Shown here: positions 12,936-23,010 of the stretch, piece by piece
Position numbering within the stretch: position 1 is the stretch's first letter
Layout: the number at the start of each line of letters is the position of its first letter
Assembly: GCF_002994745.2 (NCBI RefSeq)
Contig: NC_037090.1
Coordinates: 30,362,501-30,426,500, forward strand
Direction of reading: 5' to 3'
Source of the DNA: Rosa chinensis
Lineage: Eukaryota > Streptophyta > Magnoliopsida > Rosales > Rosaceae
DNA length: 64,000 bases
Made by a program: the position numbers and the translations under genes
The notes under the pieces: model-generated
Databases searched by the model: none
What the model saw: the letters and a program-made list of their open reading frames with translations, nothing else
Told to the model about the DNA's origin: nothing

Positions 12936-13436
12936 GAGTTGTTCCTATCTATATTATCATGAGTTTAATGAAATATCATTTACCATAATTGAAGATGGTG
13001 ATAAGTCCATATATTCTTACACTGCTCACTTTGCCAATTATAATGCTTGGCTAAGTAGAATATGTTCAAACAATACGTTTTTCCTTTTTGAGGTTACTGT
13101 AACACTCGTACTTGAATTAAAACCGTTTGATATTGCCAGTCTAGCTAGCTTTGTCTGAAATCATGCAGTTGCTCTCACCAACAACTATGTACAAGGCTTA
13201 GCTAGCTGCTATAAAAAAAACTTTTCGATTATTAAGCGCCCAAATAATATTTGTGAACTAATGGTGGACATGAACAAGTCCAAAGTTAGACAAGAGCGAC
13301 AAGTACAATGCTTAATCATGGTTATATATGATCATTTCATTTAAAAAAAATGAAAAAAAGACACAAAACCAAGCCCTTTATTGTTGTCATATTACACTGA
13401 AGACTTCTTTTTCATTGCCATGCATAAATTAGCAAT

Positions 13437-14668
13437 TGTAAACACTAAATGGAACAAGATAGATATTTGAGAATAATCAACACCAGTATTGCTAACGCAG
13501 TGTAAACCTCACCATTGAGGAAACTTCACTGCGATGCGTTTTATGTAGCCCACACACAAAGATAATCCATTATGAAATCAAGTTCTTACAACTCACAAGT
13601 TGTGGTATTCAACACAACCACTTTACAAGCATCACAGCTAACTTGTCTACAACTTGAACACCCTATTCTACACAAGAATAACACAGCCTGTTGTAGTTAT
13701 CAAGAACTAGAACATCGAATCTTCTTGTGGAATCAATGCCTCACTGATCTTGAAGAATATGTATGAAATGGATGTAGTGAGCATTCACAATAAACACGAT
13801 CAATGAGAGTTTTTAAAAAACCAGTTTGCAAGAATTATGTCTCATACCAATAACAAAACCTTAATACCCAAAAACTCTACCTTCGAAGTCAGTTTTAAAC
13901 CCTTTTATATAGAAGCAAGACTCCCCCTCAATTGAGGAAAATTCTACAATGTGTTAACGTATGACATGCATACAATTGCCTTAAAAGTGGTCAAATGAGT
14001 CATCAAAATAGTAATATTAGTCCTCAAAGTATTAACATGAGTTCTTAAAGTGGTAAATTTTCTTAGTTACCTCATGAGTCCTTAAAATAGTAATATTAGT
14101 CCTCAAAATGGTAACATGAGTCCTTAAAGTGGTAAATTTTCTTAGTTTACCATATGAGTCCTGAAAATAGTAATGTTAGTTCTCAAAGTGATAACATATA
14201 TGAGTCCTTAGAGGGGTAAAAATAGTTGATGTATGAGAAATATTAACATACCATAGCTTTACCCCTCAATTGAATCTCTTTTTAACACAAAACAAGATAA
14301 ACAAGGAAAGGTTTTAAAACTGATTTTGATATGCAATCAAATCTTCCTAACTGTAAGTAACCAAGATCTTTATCTGATATGCATTTTGAAAACATTGTAA
14401 TTCAAATAAGAATTTCAGATCAAATAAAGGATATGCACATCCATTTAGAATCATGCAAATGATATGAAATGAAACTCACCTTTATCTAGAGATCAGTGAG
14501 TATGATTCTCCTTGATTTCCTCTTGGTGATCTGATTCTGCAATCTTCTTCTATTTCCTTGAGCCACCGGAAAAGTAGGAGAAATACTCTCCTAATTCTTT
14601 GCAACCTCTAATCTCCTAGTGGCCTTGGGAAAGTATGTGTTGAATGGTAATAGCCTAATATACTTACA
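13437..14668 (-). repeat. 3' LTR of the SIRE-type element
   Basis: 1232 bp, against 895 bp for its partner. The excess is a block of about 337 bp (about 13936-14271) bordered by the direct repeat ccctcaattga. The partner LTR has a single copy of this word. Slippage or recombination between the two copies explains the shorter LTR as a deletion. Confidence 0.9.
13930..14270. repeat. imperfect tandem repeats inside the 3' LTR
   Basis: Variants of gagtccttaaagtggtaa and tagtcctcaaagtggtaa recur at least eight times, with occasional ttttcttagtt spacers. The repeat is present in only one of the two LTRs. Confidence 0.85.
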
Positions 14669-14669
14669 A

Positions 14670-14683
14670 TCTCCCCCTTTGGG
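14670..14683 (-). other. polypurine tract of the SIRE-type element
   Basis: On the minus strand CCAAAGGGGGAGAT lies directly before the 3' LTR (TGTAAG..). A second AAAGGGGGAGA copy is at about 14968-14980. The tract primes plus-strand DNA synthesis in LTR elements. Confidence 0.8.
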
Positions 14684-14997
14684 CATTCCCATTCAACACA
14701 TAATTTTTTCATCTTTTGTCTTGCAGATTAGTCTTCACAAAAAAAATACTAAGCATGATCACTTCAACAGATGTACCTAGAAGTTTCACTTGGATCAAAG
14801 GAATCAGTTTCCATCCTTTGCCAGATCCAAGTAAAAATAAAACCCAAAATAACGACGATACAAAATAAGCATCCACAGCAGTTTGTGCTTATGCACTTAC
14901 ACACCAAAATAAAATTGTCCAAAGAAAAATAAAATGCATAATAAAAAGAAGAAAAATTAAAAGTTTTCACTTCTCCCCCTTTGAATGGGAAGGCTCT

Positions 14998-15606
14998 TCA
15001 CTTCTCTTCCTTCAGCTTGGTGATCCGGTCATAGGTCTCCTCTTCAAGCCAATCATCGATGTCGTCATTGTCAACCTGGGCAGCCACCTCACGAGCAACC
15101 ATGGTAGATGGTCCAGGGTCGCCACCGGTAAGGGCTCTAGGGGTTGGAGACGCCATGTTGGGTATAGCCTCCCGCCTAAGAAACCCAGGAGGTTGGCTTT
15201 GCATGTTCTGGACCTCCATAGCGAGGTTATTCAGTGTAGTGTGGCAGCGGATCAGCGAGAAGTTCATGTCGGCAACATAGTCGATCATGCAGGTGACCCT
15301 CCAATCAGTCACCATGATGCCATCACGAAGATGAGAGAGCATATCATTGATGGATGCTGCAATGCTCTCCAGAGTGACCGCAGGCCGAGAAGAGCGAGGA
15401 GGTAGAGGGATGGAGGATTCGCCTGCATGCAACCGAGCAGACTGATGAAGAAAAGGAGGGCTCCGGCTACGGTCACGAGACGGACGAGGATCCCCTAGAT
15501 GAGTAACATCGGCAGGAGTAGCGGCCTAACAGCCTTCTTCTTTAAGAGAGAGAGGAGATTGGTGTTGGTTACCGCCAATGTGAGTAGTGAGCTTTGTGCG
15601 AACCAT
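14998..15606 (-). pseudogene. extra ORF downstream of pol in the SIRE-type element
   Basis: Reading frame of 203 codons beginning MVRTKLTTHIGGNQHQ at 15606, broken by one TAG about 27 codons in. The part after the stop is 144 or more residues. It has a Pro/Ser/Arg-rich start, a helical middle (SIAASINDMLSHL, IDYVADMNFSLI) and an acidic C-terminus with a charged end. SIRE-lineage elements often carry an additional, sometimes called env-like, ORF at this place. I see no signal peptide or transmembrane segment here. I do not recognise the protein and assign no function. Confidence 0.5.
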
Positions 15607-16852
15607 GATGAGAAGAAGAAGCGGTTAGGAGCTTGCACACTTAGACAAACCCTAGTGAAATCCGACAGAGATAAACAAGCTTTATATAACGTTCCGGTAG
15701 GGTTAGAGAAATATAAGGGACATGCCGGTTCAACAAAGCTTCTCCAAGAAGGAGAGAATTTATGACAAGTTAAGAGTCCAAGAATCACGCATGCAAAAGA
15801 ATGCTCCTCCTAAATGTATGCTTAATCAATACGGAAATTAGATGTACACAAGTGTCAAACAAGGAGAGAGAGCTAGTGAATATAGACGCCATGACCTGCA
15901 ATTTATCACACAATATATTTTGTATCACAGCCTTGAGACCCCTAATATTTTGTCACAACATCGAATGAGAAAATATAGCAAAGTTGTAGCATAGAGGGCA
16001 CACATCAAGTAGGGGAAGGAACATATCTCAGAGAATCAACCATGATGTATTCTATTAACAAAGAGAAGTGACACTCATGGGTAGACCTTAATCAGGAAAC
16101 CTGTGTCCAATGTGAGCATAACTAGTAGATGGAGCTTGGAAACATGTTTAGAGAAAGAGAGAAGAGGTGAAGTAAGGGATCTGAAGACTTGTACTTTTGC
16201 TCAAGAGATCTCCTAAAAGATGTAGGAAACATTGTTCCCACAGTGAGAGTGTAACTCAGCCATAAATTTTTATTTTGTCACATGGAAAAGCAAGAACTCA
16301 TGTAGCGAGGCACCTCTCAGTAACTCCTAGACCAAATGGTCTTAGGGTACTAAACATAACAAGGATGCTCGATGGAGAGGGTCTCGAGCTGCTGCTTGTA
16401 TTTTCACCATTTGAGTTCATAGGTCACCTAACCAACTCGTTTCTTACAAACCCTGGAAAGTTCACCACAACCAGGACCTGATTACTTTGAGAGAAGGTAA
16501 ATAATTATTCATTCTCATTTTTTACAAATCCTAAAAAGTTCACCACAACTAGGACCTGATTACTTTGAGAAGAGGGACATGAAACACTTGAGCATTTGAG
16601 TTAGATCACCTGCTTCACCTATAAACTCTAAACAAGAAACAAGTAACATGCCACCACATACAGTTATAAGTGATAGTACAAAGAAAGTCTAACTGATTAA
16701 GGTGCTAACGAAAGTACACACGCAATGTCCAGAATAAGGCATGGCCATAAGAGATACAAACCGAAAAATATGTTCAATCCCCTAATGACAGTGGTCAAAG
16801 AACACTAAGTTCATAATTTTCTCACGAAAGGTTGGACAGATATTAGGATGCC
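15607..16852. other. non-coding 3' region of the SIRE-type element
   Basis: Between the RNase H end (16853) and the extra ORF. It contains two near copies of acaaatcctaaaaagttcacca-type text (about 16446-16490 and 16526-16568). No other coding sequence is supported. Confidence 0.6.
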
Positions 16853-18150
16853 TCAAAACTTTGAACATATCCCAAGTGCATTTCTCAAAAGTTCAAACCT
16901 AGTAGTATCAAGGGGCTTTGTAAATAGATCAGCTAACTGACTGTCAGTGGGCACAAAACTTAGCTCCAGCATATTTTGTTCAACTAAATCTCTAATGAAG
17001 TGATATCGAAGATCAATGTGCTTAGTTCTAGAGTGTTGAATAGGATTTTTGGTGATGTTTATGGCACTAGTGTTGTCACAGAAAATGGACAACTTACCTT
17101 GGGAAAACTCATAATCCTTGAGTATTTGCTTCATCCAAAGCGTTTGAGTGCAACAGCTGCCAGTAACAACATATTCAACCTCAGCAGTGGATAGTGAAAT
17201 GCAATTTTGTTTCTTGCTATGCCAAGCAACAAGATTGTTTCCAACAAAGAAACATCCCCCGGAGGTGCTTTTTCTATCCTTCAGATTTCCTCCCCATTCA
17301 GCATCTGAATATCCTACAACTTCCACGTTAGTGTCGAAAGTATAGAAAATACCACAGTGAACTGTACCTGAGACATATCAGATGATTCTCTTGACAGCTT
17401 CCAAGTGTGATTATTTGGGATTAGCTTGAAATCGAGCACACACTCCCACACTGTAAGAGATGTCAGGTTTGCTAGCAGTGAGATATAGTAAGCTTCCAAT
17501 CATACTTCGATAGAGTGTGGGATTAGCTGATTTTCCTTCCTGGTCTTCGCTCAACGTGGTAGGGCTGCTCATTGGATTGTTTACCACCTTCTTTGATTCA
17601 AGACCAAATTTCTTGGTCAGATTCTTAGCATATTTGGTTTGAGAGAGAAATAGACGTGTATCAAGCTGCTTTACTTGCAATCCAAGGAAAAAGGTTAGTT
17701 CACCATACATACTCATTTCAAATTCACTTTCCATGACTGATTGAAATTCTTTGACAAGATATTTAGATGTAGAACCAAAAATAATGTCATCAACATACAC
17801 TTGGGCAATGATAATGCCATTTTTTGCATGTTTTACAAATAAAGTCTTATCAATTGATCCCCTAGTGTAACCTTTTTCCACAAGATGAGTGGAGAGCCTC
17901 TCATACTAGGCTCGAGGTGCCTGTTTTAACCTATACAAGGCTTTCTTGAGTCTATATACATGATCCAGGTTATGTGGATCTTTAAAACCGGGTGGTTGTT
18001 CCACATAAACCTCCTCCTGTAAGATCCCATTCAGGAAGGTAGTTTTGAAATCCATTTGAAATAACTTGAACCTGAGATGACAAGCTACAGACAAAAGTAA
18101 TCTCACAGATTCTAATCTAGCCACTGGAGCATAAGTTTTATTAGCAAGTG
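16853..18150 (-). pseudogene. copia reverse transcriptase and RNase H, broken
   Basis: The 3' part of copia pol. From about 18145 the frame enters the reverse transcriptase at YAPVARLESVRLLLSV, with the catalytic YVDDIIFGST further on, then FLGLQVKQ. RNase H follows (GYSDAEWGGNLKDRKSTSGG, SLSTAEVEYV, DNTSAINI, RTKHIDLRYHFIRD) and ends at 16853. The upstream protease, integrase and N-terminal reverse transcriptase are gone. Gag C-terminal sequence (KTAWTKKDANKCLLTLANK) runs straight into the RT. In-frame stops occur at 17906-17908 (TGG to TAG), 17409-17411 (TAA) and about 17380 (TGA). It cannot make an active polymerase. Confidence 0.9.
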
Positions 18151-20091
18151 TTAGAAGACACTTATTTGCATCTTTCTTGGTCCAGGCAGTTTTTCCTTTT
18201 GCAGTTTGCAAACTGTTCTTAGAAAACATCTCAGTTAGCTTATTAATAAGTTCCTTCTGTTCTCTAAGTTCACATTGGAATGACTCAACAGTACACTTTT
18301 CTTGAGATGCCTTTGAATTTAATAGCCTTTCATTACACCTAGGTCTGATATGTCCTAACTTACCACAGTGATGACAAGTAGGAATGAAAGTTTTAGAGTT
18401 TGTGTACCTGCATGTTTTGACTAGTGAAAGAGCCTGGGTCAACCTTTACCTATTGCGAGTGTTTTGGCTTTTCTTCCTTTTTGTTCTTAAGCATAGTGAC
18501 ATGATCATCAAGAGAAGCTTCTATCTTTTCTACAAGTGGTCTTGATGCTCTTACAAACTTGGTACTCTCAGAGTTCTTCCTAGTAGGTGTCATGAGGAGC
18601 TTTTCCTGACCCAAGTAACTTGGACATAGCTTCTGAGCTAATTTCAAACTTGGTGAATCTTTCTTGAGTTCATTTTAACTCATCTTGCAGGGACTCATTT
18701 TTTGTTAACAAATCTAGATTCAAAACTTGCTGTCCTCTAACTTCTAGTTCCAGCATCCTGATCTTGTTAAGACACTTAGTCTGTTCAGTCTTCCAAGTTA
18801 AAGAGTCTTGGTCACCTTGCAAGTCAGACACCTCATTAATGAGCTTGCTTCTTTCCTGTTCCCATATAGATTGTGAGTTTTCTAACACGAGCTCCATTTT
18901 CTCTTTTGCAGTCTTCAGAAATTTAATCTCCTTCTCCAAACTTAAGTTTCTAAGTAGTGTGGCCTTCGAAGCCTTGTAGAGTTGTTTGCAGCAGATATTT
19001 ATCTCATAATCAGAAAAGGCCTCATCACTATCAGAATCAGACAAAAGCGATGATACAAAAGCCACATTTTCTACCTCTTGAGACTCACCATCACTCCATG
19101 TCGAAAGAAGGGACTTGTTGTTGTTATTATTGTGTTTCCTATTGCCACAATCAATAGAGATATGACCGTAGCCACCATATTCATAGCACTTAGTTTTCCC
19201 TAAATAAGTTCCCTTGAAGCCTCCTTTCCCACTCTTACCATTATAATCACTACTACTGCTACCCCCATTATGAGGGTTTTTCCTAGGAGCATTAGGATTC
19301 CCGGAAGAGTTGTTGCTTTTGAGAAACCTTTTAAATTCCTTTGTTAAAAGAGCAAGGTCTAGTGTTTCCTCTTCTTCTTCTACCTCTTTAACAGCCTTGA
19401 AAGCAACTCCCTTAGTTTTCTTCTCAGGTTTCAACCTCATTTCATAGGTCTTGAGATTCCCGATGAGCTCATCAAGAGGACAGACATCAATGTCAAAAGA
19501 GTCCTCAATGCTAGTGACCTTAGAATGGAATTTTTCAGGCAAGGCCCTAAGTATTTTCTTAACAAGTTTATCATCTTCAAATGGTGTTCCCAAACTTCGA
19601 CATTGACTAGCAATTTTTAGAATTCTACCATGAAAGTCATCTACAGTTTCATCATCTCTCATAGCTATAGTTTCAAATTCATAGATTAGACTCTGCAATT
19701 TTTGAGCCCGTACCTTTTTGTTTCCTTCATAGGTAATCTGAAGCAGATCCCAAGCTTGCTTAGCAGTGTCACATTGACTGATCCGTAGCTTATCTCGTTC
19801 AGATAGAGCTGTGAATACGCTATTCTTGGCTTTAAAATCAGCTTGAAGATCATGGACCTCTTCTTCTGTCCAATCATTCCTTGGCTTTGGGATGGTTGTA
19901 GAAGATCCTTCACCTTTGCTTGAAACCATCGGTGTTTTCCAGCCATTTTCAACGATGTTCCATGCATGCTCATCTTGTGCAAAGAGATAAGATTTCATGT
20001 AAATCTTCCACTGCGTGTACTTCTCACAGCCGCCATCGAACCATGGAGGGTTGTTTACAGATCCTCCTACAGCCCTATCACGAGAGTGTTC
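18151..20091 (-). pseudogene. copia gag (SIRE-type), split from its start codon
   Basis: Nucleocapsid precursor of the SIRE-type element. It contains the gag_pre/UBN2-type core (FDGGCEKYTQWKIYMKSY, IVENGWKTP, RILRALPEKFHSKV), a Lys/Asn/Ser-rich stretch, a decayed zinc knuckle (CYEYGGYGHISIDC), long coiled coil (about 18700-19000) and a second knuckle CHHCGKLGHIRPRC near 18390. The nested LTR element interrupts it at 20091/20092. The true ATG lies on the far side of that insertion, at 27463-27465. Stops near 18668 and between 18450 and 18442 break it further. The three in-frame codons at 20103-20095 belong to the nested LTR. Confidence 0.85.
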
Positions 20092-21697
20092 TGATAAGAG
20101 CATATTTATGCGATGTTAATAGTGTTAATCTCCGTACTTTCTTTGTTAGTTTAGTATATTTTCCAGTTATTTACTTTGTTTATTTGTTTTATAGGTATCT
20201 TGGAGCAAAGAAGGAGAAAAGAAGTAAAAGAGGGATTGAAAGGCAAAATTGGTAAATCTGCCTGTGCAGATAAGTCAACTTCGACAGATCACTGAGACCA
20301 GCTCAGAACGATCCAGAGGATGATCTGTATATTGATGGAAAGCCTCAGATGTCTAGTTTCCATATCTTTTTACAGCTCATCAATATCATTTTTCTAGAGG
20401 AAGTTATGGCCGATTTAGTACAGCAAGGTCGGGCAGTCCGATAATCTGACACTTCGACGGAAATCCATGATTTGAGGCCTGAATTCCTTTTAGAAGCCCA
20501 CCGACGAGTATTAACTGAATATCTCTGTTTATTAGAGATATATGACATATCTTTATGGGTGAAAATTATTAGGAATCTTAAAGGAGAAGCTACTTGATTC
20601 CTAAAAGGAAAAGAAGTGAAAATCTCCTAACCTAAGCAATTAATAAAAGGGGGATGTGATCAGTTTGGATGAAGAGGGCCGCACAAGAGAAAAAAAGAAT
20701 GACATCTTCTGCCATCAACTAGCCGCCATCTCTTCCTTTTCCTTTCTTCTATTTTTTGTTTTGTTCATGACTATGTCTAGCTAAATACTTTTGTAGCTAG
20801 GGGCGATTTCAAAGCCCCAAACATGTTCAATTCATATTGATGATAATTCAGTTTTTGGTTTTCTATATTATCAATTGAGTGTTTGTTTCACCGTGTCTAC
20901 AAGATGAATCTTTGCTTGTTTGTTTAGGTGCGCAACTAAATGAATAGGTTAGGGTTCTAATGCTAGGAGTAACACTAGATTCGTATATGTCGTGTGTTGG
21001 TTCCAATTGAGTAGCAAAATGTTTTCTTGAATTACATGTGACTCAAACCCTAGGTTTAGCAAGACTACAATGTACTTGTGACCCTAGATTTATCCAAACC
21101 CTTTTCTTACTTAATGATTTTGATATGTTAAACTTAGCGAGCTTGTGTGTAGGTTGCATAATCGGAAATAGATTAAGTGGTGAGCTTGTATTCACTTAAC
21201 GAGGAACTAAGAAAGGGTAATGGGTTAATTCGAGCTTGTGAGTTAATTTCGGGTAAATTCAATTGAGAATTAAGATTCCATAACTGAGCTTTGATATGAT
21301 TGAGTGTGTTTGGTGGTGGAGAATGAGTCCTTAGCTTTGTTTCTGTCAATAGTTTAAAGTTATAAAATCTGTTTCTGCTTTGTGATCTTTCTGTGTTTAC
21401 TTTTACGTGAATTATTTCATATATCAAATCAACTCCGATTGTTCTGAAATTTTGTATACGTGTTAATAAATTTGTTTTTAGTGTCCTGTAAAATTTATAG
21501 AAAATTCCATCGAGTCTAGGTTAGTTAATTAATTTATTTTCGTTAACTGTTCAGTAGCATGTTTTAGAGTAGTCTGTGACATTTGTTTAGCAGTTTAGGA
21601 ACAATCTTCAGCGGGTAAAGACCCTTGCTTGATCACTATATTACCAACGATGATATTTGAGTGCAAGGTTTAAGTTGTGCATCTTTTAGACGTATTA
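20092..21697 (+). repeat. 5' LTR of the Athila-like element
   Basis: 1606 bp. It should carry the promoter for the element's transcript. A TTAATAAAAGGGGG stretch at about 20641 is a possible TATA-like site, but this is weak. Confidence 0.93.
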
Positions 21698-21702
21698 ATT
21701 TT

Positions 21703-21722
21703 TGGCGCCGTGTCGCCGGGGA
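21703..21722 (+). other. primer-binding site (tRNA-Asp type)
   Basis: TGGCGCCGTGTCGCCGGGGA begins five bases after the LTR. The usual Athila site is TGGCGCCGTTGCCGGGGA, so this copy differs by a small insertion/substitution in the middle. It would prime minus-strand synthesis. Confidence 0.8.
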
Positions 21723-21849
21723 TTGTTTTCCTTAATTGCTAATCTGTTTTCTTTTTTTTTGTTTTTCAATTTGTAATATACTAACTCAGTTTTTGTTTTG
21801 TTTTGTTTGCGGACTGCAATACCAAGGTTATTTCGAGAAATCTACTATA

Positions 21850-23010
21850 ATGTGGGAGGATCCCAACTCAAGCATTTACAACAATGGTTGGACTAATGCT
21901 AACTCTTCATGGAATAATCAGGAAGCGTTCAACTCATGGCAGCCTTATCAAGTCCCTATGTATAATCCTTATCATCATGATATTGATTCATTCATGTGGC
22001 CGTCATACCAAGAGCAAGCACCAGTCCTCTTGGTTGATCCAATGAAGCCCTCCCTTGAGGCAATTGTACAAGCAGTTGCGAAAAGGGAGGAAGAATCATC
22101 AAGGAATATGGACAAAGCCGTGGAGAATATTGAGCGACATATCCAGCAAATTATTAATTCTTTGAACCAAGAAACAGAGGAGCGGAAAACACAATGTTGG
22201 GTTCAAGAGTCATATCATGAGGTGTTGACGAGTGAGGAAGAAGATTGGGCAGAAGCTAATGAGCCTTTGGAGGCCAAGGTACTTATGGAGTGCCCTCCTA
22301 CACTTGCTACAACTTTAGGGCCGTCCCTTGAAGTCACAGCCTTACCTCAACCTCATAATGTATTCCATAAGTCAATTTTGGATGAGGATGAGGATACAGA
22401 TTTGGATGAGCCCTATGAAAAGAAACTTGATGTTGGGACGTGTGAGGATTATGTGTCACACCATACAACCGAGCTTGAAGCATATGAAGATAGTGATATT
22501 AAAGAGTCCTTGACAAACGAGGAATTTTACATTAAAGAAAGTAAGGTTCAACTTCATGCGAATGAGTACCAAGTGCAGGAAGCAATCATCATAGCTCATA
22601 AAGATCAAGAATACAAGGATGACATGGAGGATTGCTTAGAAGAGAAGTCCAGCAAATCTCCTATAGATGGGCCTCTAATTCTATCACATGCCCGACCACC
22701 TGATCATTACTTGCCACATTCGAGCTTTACATTTGTTCCCTCTATACAAGAAACTCTTGAGTTTGTTGATCATGTGGAGATGGTGATAGTTGAATATCCC
22801 AATTCTGATAAGAAGATTCTTTTGGCCGTGCTTGAGGGACATAAGAAGAGAATGAGACAATGGAAAAAGAGAAAGAAAACGAGAAAGTTGAAATCCTACC
22901 TTTCCATTGTTACCAAGGAGCACAAGTTGCTTAAAAGGGATCACCTAGCATCTTTGAAAAAGGTCAAGCATCTCATGGAACCAAGACCAAAACCTCCTGA
23001 TTACTCTTAA
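21850..23010 (+). CDS. unknown acidic/basic protein of the non-autonomous LTR element (gag-derived?)
   Basis: An intact frame. I take the ATG at 21850 (MWEDPNSSIYNNGWTNANSS) because the upstream in-frame extension from 21736 is a T-rich leader encoding only hydrophobic residues. The protein has 386 residues. An Asn/Trp/Tyr/Pro-rich N-terminus (to about 55) is followed by a likely coiled coil (about 65-110, EAIVQAVAKREEESS..). A long acidic middle comes next, then a very basic tail (about 330-375, KKRMRQWKKRKKTRKLKS) that could bind nucleic acid or act as a nuclear signal. The layout recalls the part of Athila gag after the zinc knuckle. There is no knuckle, protease or polymerase motif. Function is not known; a gag remnant is my inference. 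Confidence 0.6.
   Translation: MWEDPNSSIYNNGWTNANSSWNNQEAFNSWQPYQVPMYNPYHHDIDSFMWPSYQEQAPVLLVDPMKPSLEAIVQAVAKREEESSRNMDKAVENIERHIQQIINSLNQETEERKTQCWVQESYHEVLTSEEEDWAEANEPLEAKVLMECPPTLATTLGPSLEVTALPQPHNVFHKSILDEDEDTDLDEPYEKKLDVGTCEDYVSHHTTELEAYEDSDIKESLTNEEFYIKESKVQLHANEYQVQEAIIIAHKDQEYKDDMEDCLEEKSSKSPIDGPLILSHARPPDHYLPHSSFTFVPSIQETLEFVDHVEMVIVEYPNSDKKILLAVLEGHKKRMRQWKKRKKTRKLKSYLSIVTKEHKLLKRDHLASLKKVKHLMEPRPKPPDYS

Noticed and set aside
13930..14270. CRISPR-like spaced repeats
   Set aside because: Units vary in length and sequence and lie in a plant retrotransposon LTR. There are no constant repeats or spacers, and CRISPR is not expected in a plant genome.
15059..15405. Plus-strand open frames opposite the extra ORF of the SIRE-type element
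   Set aside because: Mirror frames of the minus-strand coding sequence.
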